From the NCBI GenBank assembly GCA_024707385.1, contig JANPZW010000015.1, positions 434,001-498,000 on the forward strand: DNA of 64,000 nt, in the 5' to 3' direction. Of the stretch, positions 18,786 through 27,774 are shown in pieces; position 1 is the first letter of the stretch, and each line of letters begins with the position of its first letter. Source of the stretch: Cellvibrionaceae bacterium. GTDB taxonomy: Bacteria; Pseudomonadota; Gammaproteobacteria; Pseudomonadales; Cellvibrionaceae. Under the pieces are notes generated by a model. The model was not told where the DNA came from and searched no databases. It was given only the letters and a program-made list of their open reading frames with translations. The position numbers were made by a program, and so were the translations under genes.

Positions 18786-19650
18786 TTAATACTCCTGATC
18801 CATAATGCGGTGGCGTTCCTGGTGATAAGTCTCTTCATCCTGGCCGCGATGCCAGTAAGGCACGGCATAGAGTTCACTTTTGCGCAGGCCGTAGGTTTGT
18901 CGCAAATAATCCCGCACCGCCAACACGGAGCTGTTTTCACCAGCGACAAAAGCGGAGACGGAGCCTTCTGCAATTGGTAAACGCGCCTGTTGGATCGCCT
19001 GCATCAAAGTGTTATCGCTCGCATTTACGCCTGATTTTCGCAACACCCACTGCAGTTTTATTTGTGTGTGGTGTTCAATTGATTGGCGAAAGTCCTCGTG
19101 ATCGATTTCAACCACCGCATGACCGTGTGCCTGCTCGGGAAGTGATTCCAATAAAGCACAGATCGCTGGCAGCGCCGTGAGATCGCCGGCGAGAAAATGT
19201 TGCTCAGCGGGAGCCAATAAAGGATCGGGCCCACCTGGCCCGGCGACGCCGAGGAAATCCCCGGTTTGGCGTTTAGGGCCCACCCAGAGGCGGGGCTGTT
19301 CGCACCGTGCAGGACAAAATCGATATCCAGCTCATTCGTTTTGCTGCTATAGCGCCGCACGCTGTAAGTGCGGGTGATCGGCCGCAAATGCGCAGCAGGC
19401 CAAATAGGACCTTTAGGTCCCAGGGTCGGCAACACCGGTTTATGTTGATCCGGACGCGGCAGAAATACCTTGATATGAGCGCCGTTACGATCTTCGGGAA
19501 AATCGTGCAGATCGCGTCCGTTCAGCGTGATGCGGCGCATGACATCGCTGAGAAATTGCGTGCGAATCACCTGCAGCAAACGCGGCGGTGTTCGTTTTGC
19601 GGGCGTGCTCGCTTTTTTTCATTGATCTCCGGCTCGATGATCTCAGACAT
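18786..19650 (-). CDS. Siderophore-interacting FAD-binding reductase (ViuB/SIP family), two one-base indels
   Basis: Cytoplasmic flavoprotein that reduces the imported ferric siderophore to release iron. ATG 19650 overlaps the NRPS stop by eight bases. As written the frame breaks twice: in the T run 19613-19619 (one more base gives TPAKRTPPRLLQVIRTQF) and in CCCC 19259-19262 (one more base gives NAKPGDFLGVAGPGGP). With both fixed the protein is 288 residues, normal for the family. The N-domain shows RRITLNG and RTYSVRRY (FAD site); the C-domain shows FVAGENSSVLAVRDYLR and the YWHRGQDEE end typical of SIP proteins. MxcB is the counterpart in myxochelin clusters. Confidence 0.9.
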
Positions 19651-22600
19651 AAAGTTCTCGCGAGTGATTGGTGCGCACAGGCGGGGCGGAAATCAGCCCT
19701 TGCAAAATGGCCTCCCGGAGATATGCACTGAAGTGGTGTTGGCGAATTTCCGGTAAATCAATGCCGCAACTTTTTAAAAGCTGTCGTGTGTATTGATCAT
19801 GAATGACGGGCAGGGCAATCTGGATATGTTCTGCGCCACTGCGCTGCTGGAAAAAACCGAGCATGGCCCGGTCCTGTTGATGAGCGCTCATTGACAAACG
19901 TTCACACCAGTCCGTCACGCTCATAGGTGTTAATGAAAATCCCGCTTCCGCCAGCCAGCGTCCCACATCCTGAAGTGCCACCGTGCTGAATGGCATGATA
20001 TTCAGAACGGTTTGTTCGATTTTTTGTTGCGCACAGGTGACGATAAAGCGCGTTACCAGATCAACGGGTGTCCAGGGCTCGCGAATCGGTAAAATGGCAA
20101 ACGCGTTATTGCGCACGCTGGTTGCAGCGATGTTCCAGATAAGATCCTTGTCATTAACGGCGGCGCTATGAAGGTCGCCCACAACGCGGGCGAGTCGATA
20201 GATCTTGACTGGATAACCCCGTTCGCACGCAATTTGCGCGCAGCGCTCGGCCGCCCATTTGCTCTGTTGGTAACCATCCGCAAGATCGTCATGCCAAGGG
20301 ACAAATTCTTCCGGCAAACCGCTGGAAGGAGCAACAGCGATGGTGGAGATCAAATGGAAAGGAACACCTTTGATGGCGGCCAGCCGCAATAATGTTTGTG
20401 TGCTGATGACATTGGCCGCGCGCAGGGATTTGTAATCGCGCATGACACTGGTGTTGGCGGCGTTGTGAAAAACCGCATCAACACGCAGGGCTAGCCGCTG
20501 AAACTCGTCGCGGGAAAAACCGAGTCCCGGCTGCTCCAGATCGGCCAGTTTGATGTCAATTTTTTTATCCAGATCCTTGACCACCAGTTTCTGTCTGGCG
20601 AGCGCCTGGATAATTTTCTGTCGTGCAGCATCCACTGAAGTCGCCCGCACCAGGCAAATAATGGTCGCGCTACAAGCCTGTAACAGTTGATATAAAAGCT
20701 GCGCACCGACAAATCCTGTGGCGCCAGTCAGCAAAACAGTTTTGCACTCACCCAGCGGCTTTATTTGTCGTTCGTGAGCTGCCGAGAGTTCTGTAGCAAA
20801 ATTCGCGATGTCCGCATTGACCAAGTCCTTGATTGGCGCGCGCACCTCTAGCGTTGCTTCACTCAGCGCCGAGGCCAACTGTCGCACGGTGGGATGTTCA
20901 AATAACAAGGTGACGGCGATGTCCCGCTGCAGCGTTGCGGCTAAACGATTGGCCACTTGTATGGTTTGCAGAGATTGGCCACCGAGCATAAAAAAATCGT
21001 CTTCTGGCGCTATAGCCGCGACGCCGAGTACCTGCCGCCACACTTGGATCACCAATTGTTCTTCCGCGGAAAGATTTTCAGCTGTCGAGTTTTCTTCGAT
21101 GGCTGCCATAGCAGCGAGAGATTTGCGATCCACTTTTCCCGCCGTGTTTTGCGGCAGGCGCGGCAAAAATTCCAGCCGTGTTGGCAGCATGGGAGCCGGC
21201 AATTCTTTGCCGAGTAGCAGGCGCAGGGTGTGTATATCGATTGAGTTTTTTTCATCCGCTACGACCATAAATGCCGTCAGCGATTTTTGTTCGCCGCTGC
21301 CTTCGGGAATCACCACCGCTACATCACTGGCCACACCGAGAGCGAGAATGGCGGATTCGATTTCCACCGGATTGATACGATGACCGCTGATTTTTACCTC
21401 CGCGTCCAGACGACCCAAATATTCCACTCCTACTTCAGAGGAGATTCGAGCGCGGTCGCCTGTGAAGTAACAACGTTGTTTCTGCGTATGCCAGGGCAGC
21501 TGTAGTTCGCGAAAACGTGTGCGGCTGAAATCCGCCATATTTTTGTAGCCATCACCAATCCCGCAGCCCAGGACAACCAGTTCGCCGGTTTCATCCCGTT
21601 GCACAATTCGGCCCTGTGTATCGACCACCATGAGTTCGCGGCCGGGTAAAGGTGCGCCAATTGAAATGGGTTGGTCCGGCAATAATTGTGCACAACTGGC
21701 CACTACTGTTGTTTCGCTCGGGCCGTAGGTATTCAGCAGACGGATGTGAGATGTCGCCAATTGATGCCATTGGCGTACCCGCTCCGACAGGGCTGCTTCG
21801 CCACCGATAATCACCGTGTGTATCGACGGGGGCAGAGGTGTATTGGTGGAGTGGCAGAAGAAAACCAATTCGTGCCAATACGCTGTGGGTAAATCCAATA
21901 TTGAAATATCCCAACGCGAACAGGTGTCGAGAAATATCGCCACGGAATCCAGCATGCTCTCAGAGCGGATAATCAGCGTTGCGCCCTGACAGATGGTGAC
22001 AAAGATTTCTTCCACACTGGCGTCGAAATGAAGGGGAGCATATTGCAATACCCGATCGTTTTGTCGAATGCCGTAAGTTGCCGCTGCACCAACCACAAAT
22101 TCCGCCAGAGCTTGGCGTCCCACCATAACGCCCTTGGGCGCACCCGTCGAACCCGAGGTGTAAATCAAATACGCCAGAGCATTTTCGTCTATGTGGAAAT
22201 TTTTAATTTCGCTGAGTGACGCGGTGTGTATAAATGTTTCGTAGCTAATGCCTCTGGCAGAAGGTTTATCCGCAATAACAAGTTTTGGCGCTGCGTCTTG
22301 AAGAATGCGCTGATTTCTTGCCTCCGGTCCTTGCGGATCGAGAAAGACATAGGGAACACCTGCGAATAAACACCCCAGGCAACTGACGACCGCCGCTTCA
22401 CCACGCGGCAGAGTCAGGCCCACTACATCACCGGACTGTATCTGATGATGTGTTAAACCTTGGGCAAAACGCTGAACTTTTTCATACAGCTCGGTGTAAG
22501 TCATTTGTATAGCGCCATCGACCAGCGCTGTGGCGTGTGGATGCTTGTGCACTTGCTCGCTAAACAATTGCACGACGGATGGCACGGGTTGCGGCAACTC

Positions 22601-23917
22601 GGGTCCCGCCAACCAGGCAAAGGTTTCCGTTGCAATCTGCACCGTTTCGGATGGATTTTGCAGGCGTTTAAGAATTGCATTTTGAAAGCCTGCCAGTTGT
22701 TTTTCGGTATAACGGTCCGGATTGGCTTCCACATCGAAACGCAGACGGTTGTTGGGCAGCAATACAAAACCGAAGGAAATATCTTCCACCGGGCCGGCAG
22801 AAAGGTTGCGGACGTGAACGGTACTGTCGCCAAAGCGCAATTGCCGATCAAAAGGCATGATGTTGACCACTGCACCGTAAAGTCTTTTATCACCACCTAC
22901 CGCATTTAGATCGCGCCGCAACTGTTCATAGCGGTAGCGCTGGTGAGGGCGGCAGAGCTTTTGTTCTTTGGCGATTTGTTGCACCCAATCCGCAAACGTT
23001 TGCAATCCTCTGGTGGCGATACACAAAGGGCTGATATTCATCACCATCGCGGGCACCCGCAATGCGGGCGTACCCATTCGGCCCATAACGGGAAGGCCGA
23101 GGATAATGTCGTCCGCAGCGGTATTTTGATAAACCAGTGCGGCAACAGCAGCTGTAATGACATCTGCCCAGTTACAGTTGAGTGATTGAGCAAAATTCTG
23201 TAGGTGAGAAAAGGTTTCCCCGGTGATCTCCGCAGACGTTCGGATCGGCCAATGACAGAAAGGTGCACGGGAAGAGCTCAACGAAACAGCGTGTGGTGAC
23301 GCGGGTAACCTGGAACACCAGAATGTGCGGCTTGCGCTGCGTTTTTCCGAATTTAGATAGTTTTGTTCATCCTGCAAAACGGGATTGTAATCCGCGAGTG
23401 GTTTGCCAGAATCCCGTCTGTTGATTTCACCGTTGTAAATTTCTGCCACGCGCTGACTTAACAACACAAATGTAAAACCGTCGGCGGCGATATGATGAAT
23501 GCGCTGGTACCACAGATGATGATCATCTGCGAGTTTGATTAACGCTTGCTGATAGAGTGGTCCTTGGGTCAGATCGACGACCTGGTCGAGATCTCGACGC
23601 ATCCAATCTTCTGCTTTTTCCGTAGGACATTGTTCTGCGGAAAAATCCAGCACCACCACATTGGGTTTCAAATGAGTAAAAAATTGCCGTACATCGTCGT
23701 TCGTTGCGCAAAAAATACGGTGTAGGGCGGGAGCTTCCACCAGTGCTTGGCATAAAGCCAGACCAAAAACTGAAGTGCTGAGCGCGCCGCGAATATCCAA
23801 TACTTCCGCAGCGTTATAAAAGGGGCTTGCTGGATTCAATTGCTGTCCTAGCCAGATGCCGTGCTCGGCCTGGGTAAGCGGCAACCCAAGCTCGCGAGTT
23901 TCCGCAGACTTATGCAT
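19643..23917 (-). CDS. mxcG: Siderophore NRPS: condensation, adenylation, carrier, thioester reductase (MxcG-like)
   Basis: Intact 1424-residue single-module synthetase. ATG 23917 overlaps the entB stop (ATGCATAA). Rough domains: condensation 1-430 with HHIAADG at 141-147; adenylation about 430-935 with LIYTSGSTGAPKG and the A10 Lys in NTAGKVDRKSL; carrier about 960-1035 with LGGQSL; reductase from about 1060 with LTGATGFVGAQLL and the YQQSK catalytic Tyr/Lys. There is no thioesterase. My hand alignment to GrsA gives the code DAEDIGTVVK; its acidic residues fit a basic amino acid, and it resembles the lysine code DAESIGSVCK. The same architecture makes myxochelin: two dihydroxybenzoyl groups on lysine, released as an aldehyde. 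Confidence 0.92.
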   Translation of the reverse strand: MHKSAETRELGLPLTQAEHGIWLGQQLNPASPFYNAAEVLDIRGALSTSVFGLALCQALVEAPALHRIFCATNDDVRQFFTHLKPNVVVLDFSAEQCPTEKAEDWMRRDLDQVVDLTQGPLYQQALIKLADDHHLWYQRIHHIAADGFTFVLLSQRVAEIYNGEINRRDSGKPLADYNPVLQDEQNYLNSEKRSASRTFWCSRLPASPHAVSLSSSRAPFCHWPIRTSAEITGETFSHLQNFAQSLNCNWADVITAAVAALVYQNTAADDIILGLPVMGRMGTPALRVPAMVMNISPLCIATRGLQTFADWVQQIAKEQKLCRPHQRYRYEQLRRDLNAVGGDKRLYGAVVNIMPFDRQLRFGDSTVHVRNLSAGPVEDISFGFVLLPNNRLRFDVEANPDRYTEKQLAGFQNAILKRLQNPSETVQIATETFAWLAGPELPQPVPSVVQLFSEQVHKHPHATALVDGAIQMTYTELYEKVQRFAQGLTHHQIQSGDVVGLTLPRGEAAVVSCLGCLFAGVPYVFLDPQGPEARNQRILQDAAPKLVIADKPSARGISYETFIHTASLSEIKNFHIDENALAYLIYTSGSTGAPKGVMVGRQALAEFVVGAAATYGIRQNDRVLQYAPLHFDASVEEIFVTICQGATLIIRSESMLDSVAIFLDTCSRWDISILDLPTAYWHELVFFCHSTNTPLPPSIHTVIIGGEAALSERVRQWHQLATSHIRLLNTYGPSETTVVASCAQLLPDQPISIGAPLPGRELMVVDTQGRIVQRDETGELVVLGCGIGDGYKNMADFSRTRFRELQLPWHTQKQRCYFTGDRARISSEVGVEYLGRLDAEVKISGHRINPVEIESAILALGVASDVAVVIPEGSGEQKSLTAFMVVADEKNSIDIHTLRLLLGKELPAPMLPTRLEFLPRLPQNTAGKVDRKSLAAMAAIEENSTAENLSAEEQLVIQVWRQVLGVAAIAPEDDFFMLGGQSLQTIQVANRLAATLQRDIAVTLLFEHPTVRQLASALSEATLEVRAPIKDLVNADIANFATELSAAHERQIKPLGECKTVLLTGATGFVGAQLLYQLLQACSATIICLVRATSVDAARQKIIQALARQKLVVKDLDKKIDIKLADLEQPGLGFSRDEFQRLALRVDAVFHNAANTSVMRDYKSLRAANVISTQTLLRLAAIKGVPFHLISTIAVAPSSGLPEEFVPWHDDLADGYQQSKWAAERCAQIACERGYPVKIYRLARVVGDLHSAAVNDKDLIWNIAATSVRNNAFAILPIREPWTPVDLVTRFIVTCAQQKIEQTVLNIMPFSTVALQDVGRWLAEAGFSLTPMSVTDWCERLSMSAHQQDRAMLGFFQQRSGAEHIQIALPVIHDQYTRQLLKSCGIDLPEIRQHHFSAYLREAILQGLISAPPVRTNHSRELYV

Positions 23918-24803
23918 AGGAAGGCTCCACGGCGGTTTTGGCCTCAATAATGGCCCACCAGTCGCCCAGCGTGGCCGCCTCCGCGAGTTCGACAAAATCC
24001 ACAGTGGCTCCCTGCGCGCGCCATTGTTCCACCAGGGTCATCAAACGAATGGAATCCAGACCCAGATCCAACAGATTGTCGCTGGCGTGTATATCGGAGG
24101 CTGGCACCATCAGGATTTTCGCGAGATCTCGCGTCATGGATTCCAGGGTCAATGACGAGGAGGCCGCGGCTGAAAGGGTCGTCACCACATCCGCGAGCTT
24201 TTCCACTTTGCCGCATCGTCCGGCAATGTAGTTCAGCGCCATGCTGTGTTCTTCGGGAGAAAAATCCGCTACCGCATCGGCGACGACGAATACCTGCACA
24301 TCGCGCATAAAAGCTTCCAGCGCGGTGGATAAAATTCCGATATGCGCATAGACGCCGCAGATGATCAGCTGGTCGCGGCCTTGATCAAGCATATCCGCCA
24401 TCAACGGCGTGCGTTGAAATGCGCTATACCGCCATTTCACGTATTGAATATCCGTAAGCTGTGGTTTTAGCTCATCCACAATCGCCGTCACATTGCCCTC
24501 GCCGGTCAGTCCTGGGCCCCAGAAATCCGTAAGCAGGGCGCGGTCATGTGGTTTTTGATTGGGGGGCTGGGCGGTGTAGACGACGGGAATATTGTGCTGC
24601 CGGCATAAGGTCGTCAGGGTTTCAATATGCCTGAGCAGACTTTGCATCGGCTCCTGATCGCGACGGTAAAAATCGACAAAATAGTTTTGCATATCGTGAA
24701 CCAGCAGCACGGCGCGTTTGGCATTGATCGTCCATGTCACCTTGTTGGTGAAACTGGTTTGTACGGATGCCAGGGAGTAGGCAGAGATACGGGGAATAGC
24801 CAT
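23910..24803 (-). CDS. entB: Isochorismatase with aryl carrier domain (EntB/MxcF type)
   Basis: Two-domain protein of 297 residues. The N-terminal isochorismatase (about 1-210) removes pyruvate from isochorismate; it shows VLLVHDMQNYFVDFY with the catalytic Asp, VKWRYSAF and the substrate-site ICGVYAHIG. The C-terminal aryl carrier domain has DLGLDSIRLM, whose Ser takes the phosphopantetheine arm and carries the 2,3-dihydroxybenzoyl group to the NRPS. I use ATG 24803 rather than the GTG one codon earlier. No phosphopantetheinyl transferase gene is in this operon, so one must act from elsewhere. Confidence 0.95.
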   Translation of the reverse strand: MAIPRISAYSLASVQTSFTNKVTWTINAKRAVLLVHDMQNYFVDFYRRDQEPMQSLLRHIETLTTLCRQHNIPVVYTAQPPNQKPHDRALLTDFWGPGLTGEGNVTAIVDELKPQLTDIQYVKWRYSAFQRTPLMADMLDQGRDQLIICGVYAHIGILSTALEAFMRDVQVFVVADAVADFSPEEHSMALNYIAGRCGKVEKLADVVTTLSAAASSSLTLESMTRDLAKILMVPASDIHASDNLLDLGLDSIRLMTLVEQWRAQGATVDFVELAEAATLGDWWAIIEAKTAVEPSYA

Positions 24804-24815
24804 CACATCATCCTG

Positions 24816-26456
24816 TTACGTTTGTGGTACAAGGTCAGCGATCAACTCACGCAAGGCTTTTTTGCTGACTTTGCCGAAACTGGTTTTGGGAAAGGTCTCA
24901 AGAATTTCCACTCGATCAGGCAGTTTGTATTCCGCCAATCCACGGTCGCGCAAAAATGCACGCAGGCTAGGAAGACGCAGCTGGACGGTATCGCCCGTCG
25001 CGGGAATCACACATACACAGTTGCGCTCGCCGAGATAAGGATCGGATATACCTACCATGGCGACATCGTGTACTGCCGGGTGAGCCAATAAATGATTTTC
25101 CACTTCCTCTGCAGAGATTTTCTCGCCGCCACGGTTGATCTGGTCTTTGCAGCGTCCTTCGACGATGAGATAACCCTGTTCCGTTAGCCGTACCAGATCA
25201 CCCGTGCGATAAAAGCCGTCGGCGGTAAAATTTCTGGCGTTTTGTCGATCCAGATTGTCGTCCCCACAGGGGAAATAACCTCGGATGGTATATGGTCCGC
25301 GTGTCAACAATTGGCCCAATTGATTCGTCTCGACATCGTTATCCTCTTCGTCGACCACGCGAATTTCATCGGCAGGAGAAATAGGGCGGCCCTGAGTGTG
25401 AATCACAATTTCCTGCGGATCGTTCAGGCGCGTGTAATTCACCAGTCCTTCCGCCATACCGAACACCTGCTGCAGATGGCCGGGAAAAACAGTGAGCATT
25501 TGTTTGGCTACTTCGGCGCTCAACTTGGCACCGCCAACTTGCACCACTGCCAAACTGGAGAGATCCAGCGGGTTATGGCGCATTGCACTGAGCCAGGCGA
25601 GAGCCAGAGGAGGAACCAGTGCGGTGATGGTGACCTGATGTTTGGCGATCAGTGCAAACGCGGTTTCCGGCGCACCGTTGGCCGCCAGCACTACCGTTCC
25701 GCCGGCGTACCAAGTACCCAGTACGCCGGGCGAACTCAGTGGAAAATTGTGCACCGCCGGCAGCACTGCAAGATAAACACTGTGATTGCTCAATTCACAG
25801 ATTTCTGCACTGGCGCGCACGCTATAGAAATAATCGTCGTGGGTGCGTGGTATTAATTTCGGAATGCTGGTGGTGCCGCCGGAGAGTTGCAATAAAGCGA
25901 GCTGATGGGCGGCAGGTGTTGCGAGCGGAATCGGTGTGGTTTTAATTTCCTCGAAAGGAATAAATTCTTCAGCCTCACCGACGATCACGACACGCTGCAA
26001 GGCAGTAACATTTTTTAAATAGCGGGCCAGTGCCCGGTAGTCGAAACCACCAAAGCGATCAATCGTGATATAGGTTTTGGCTTGAGTTTGTTTACAAAAA
26101 TTTTCCAGCTCGCATGCGCGATGAGCGGGTAAAGCGAACACCGGTACGGCACCGAGGCGAAATAATGCAAAAATGACTTGCGCCAATTCACCCACATTAG
26201 GCAGTTGCACCACCACTTTGTCGTTGGCGCGGATACCGAGTTCATAGAGTCCTGCGGCCAGTGCGTCCGCCGTGTTATCCAATTGCTGATATGTCCAGCG
26301 GCGGTCGCCATCAATAACTGCAACTTGATCCGGATATAGTGCGGCGGAATCGCGCAGCAGCTGTCCGAGGGGAATGCCTTTCCAATAACCTTCCCGGCGA
26401 TAGCGTGCGGCGATGTCTTCCGGCCAGGTTTGCGCTTTGTGTGCTGTCCCGCTCAT
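24816..26456 (-). CDS. entE: 2,3-dihydroxybenzoate-AMP ligase (EntE/MxcE type)
   Basis: Activates 2,3-dihydroxybenzoate as the adenylate and loads it on the aryl carrier domain of EntB. The 546-residue protein opens with TWPEDIAARYRREGYWKG, as in EntE/DhbE, and has LLQLSGGTTSIPKLIPRTH (A3), the aryl-pocket AVLPAVHNFPLSSPG, FGMAEGLVNYT (A5), YRTGDLVR (A7) and the final Lys in KTSFGKVSKK. The start overlaps the entC stop (ATGA). The gene is intact. Confidence 0.96.
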   Translation of the reverse strand: MSGTAHKAQTWPEDIAARYRREGYWKGIPLGQLLRDSAALYPDQVAVIDGDRRWTYQQLDNTADALAAGLYELGIRANDKVVVQLPNVGELAQVIFALFRLGAVPVFALPAHRACELENFCKQTQAKTYITIDRFGGFDYRALARYLKNVTALQRVVIVGEAEEFIPFEEIKTTPIPLATPAAHQLALLQLSGGTTSIPKLIPRTHDDYFYSVRASAEICELSNHSVYLAVLPAVHNFPLSSPGVLGTWYAGGTVVLAANGAPETAFALIAKHQVTITALVPPLALAWLSAMRHNPLDLSSLAVVQVGGAKLSAEVAKQMLTVFPGHLQQVFGMAEGLVNYTRLNDPQEIVIHTQGRPISPADEIRVVDEEDNDVETNQLGQLLTRGPYTIRGYFPCGDDNLDRQNARNFTADGFYRTGDLVRLTEQGYLIVEGRCKDQINRGGEKISAEEVENHLLAHPAVHDVAMVGISDPYLGERNCVCVIPATGDTVQLRLPSLRAFLRDRGLAEYKLPDRVEILETFPKTSFGKVSKKALRELIADLVPQT

Positions 26457-27673
26457 ATCGCAACACCCGTCACGTCATGAATACCCAAGGCAGTGAGCAT
26501 GGTATTGAATTTCGCACCGGTTTCCGCGAGCTCCTTTTCCGGCTGTGAGCCTTCCACTATGCCGGCACCGGCGTAAAGCCGCACGAGATGGTCTTTTATT
26601 TCCGCACAGCGGATGGTAACCACCCATTCGCCATCGCCCGTCTCATCGCACCAGCCGACTATGCCGGTAAATAAACCTCGGTCGAAGTTTTCGATTTCCC
26701 GAATCGCCTGCTGGGCTTGCGCGCAGGGATAACCGCAAATTGCTGGAGTGGGGTGAAGTGCCAGAGCCAACTCTAACGAGGTCGTTGCGGGATCTTTTAA
26801 TTCCGCGTGAATCGTGGTGGAGAGGTGCCACATTGCGGGTGTGGATATCAATGACGGTTTTGCCGGGATATCCAAGGTGTGACAAAAAGGGCGCAGCGCT
26901 TCATCGATCGCTTTGACAACCAGCGCGTGCTCTCGTAGATCTTTTTCCGAATGCAGTAATTGCGCGGCACGTTTTTGGTCGATCAGCGGATCATCGCTGC
27001 GCGGCTCAGAGCCGGCAAGCGGATTGGCGATCACCTTGGTTCCCTGGCGGGAAATCAAAAGTTCAGGACTGGCACCAACCAGCGCGTGCACGCTGGAGTC
27101 GGTGCGGTCGTTGTCGATGTTTTTCAAATTAACCGCAAACGTATAACCGTTGGAGTTACGTTGCGCGAGTTTTTTCACCAGTGCGTTCACATTCGGTGTG
27201 TTTTCACATTGAATTTCCAGTGTGCGGGACAGAACCACTTTGTCCAACTCACCTCGAGCAAAACGGGAGAGTGCGTCGCGTACACCGCGCATAAAGATGG
27301 CGGGAGCAGGCACGGCGGTAATGTGGCATTCACCAGTGGTGACGGTTTCATCAATGGCGGAATGCGCGGCGGTTTGTGCGTCGGTAAGGCAATTGCTGCT
27401 GACGCGCAGGTAAGCTTTTTGCCTAGTATCAAAAGGCACGGCACCCACCACGATCGGTTTGGCCAAACCCAATTCCCGGGCGAATCTCAATGACTCATTG
27501 GCCTGTTCGCTCAAATTTTTATGTCCGCTAACGAGCAGCGTGGCAAAAGGTGGCTGCGCCAGCAAAGCGCGTTTGGGAGATGCAAAATAAACACTGCTAT
27601 CGGGGTGATAGCTATCCAGAAGATTTCTGGACGCTGTCGTGATTTTCGGAACTATCTGTACAGGTTGGTTCAT
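26453..27673 (-). CDS. entC: Isochorismate synthase (EntC/MxcD type)
   Basis: Converts chorismate to isochorismate, committing it to 2,3-dihydroxybenzoate. The 406-residue protein has the chorismate-binding features KVVLSRTLEI, ANPLAGSEPR, the helix SEKDLREHALVVKAI, HLSTTIHAEL, LHPTPAICGYP and RLYAGAGIVEGSQPEKE. It is the first biosynthetic gene after the receptor gene; the intervening 100 bases hold a hairpin but no strong terminator, so it is probably transcribed from the receptor promoter, perhaps with its own promoter in addition. Confidence 0.96.
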   Translation of the reverse strand: MNQPVQIVPKITTASRNLLDSYHPDSSVYFASPKRALLAQPPFATLLVSGHKNLSEQANESLRFARELGLAKPIVVGAVPFDTRQKAYLRVSSNCLTDAQTAAHSAIDETVTTGECHITAVPAPAIFMRGVRDALSRFARGELDKVVLSRTLEIQCENTPNVNALVKKLAQRNSNGYTFAVNLKNIDNDRTDSSVHALVGASPELLISRQGTKVIANPLAGSEPRSDDPLIDQKRAAQLLHSEKDLREHALVVKAIDEALRPFCHTLDIPAKPSLISTPAMWHLSTTIHAELKDPATTSLELALALHPTPAICGYPCAQAQQAIREIENFDRGLFTGIVGWCDETGDGEWVVTIRCAEIKDHLVRLYAGAGIVEGSQPEKELAETGAKFNTMLTALGIHDVTGVAI

Positions 27674-27705
27674 TTTTGTCTCCTGTTGAGGCGGAAAATG
27701 GAATG

Positions 27706-27723
27706 GCCGTTCTCATGAACGGC
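27706..27723. repeat. Short hairpin between receptor gene and entC
   Basis: GCCGTTC pairs with GAACGGC around TCAT, with no T tract on the minus strand. It may act as a processing or partial termination point that sets different levels of receptor and biosynthesis transcripts; that is an inference. Confidence 0.4.
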
Positions 27724-27774
27724 GAAATTAACCTTGCTCCAGGGAATGATTAACGCACCGCCTGTGCGCCGACG

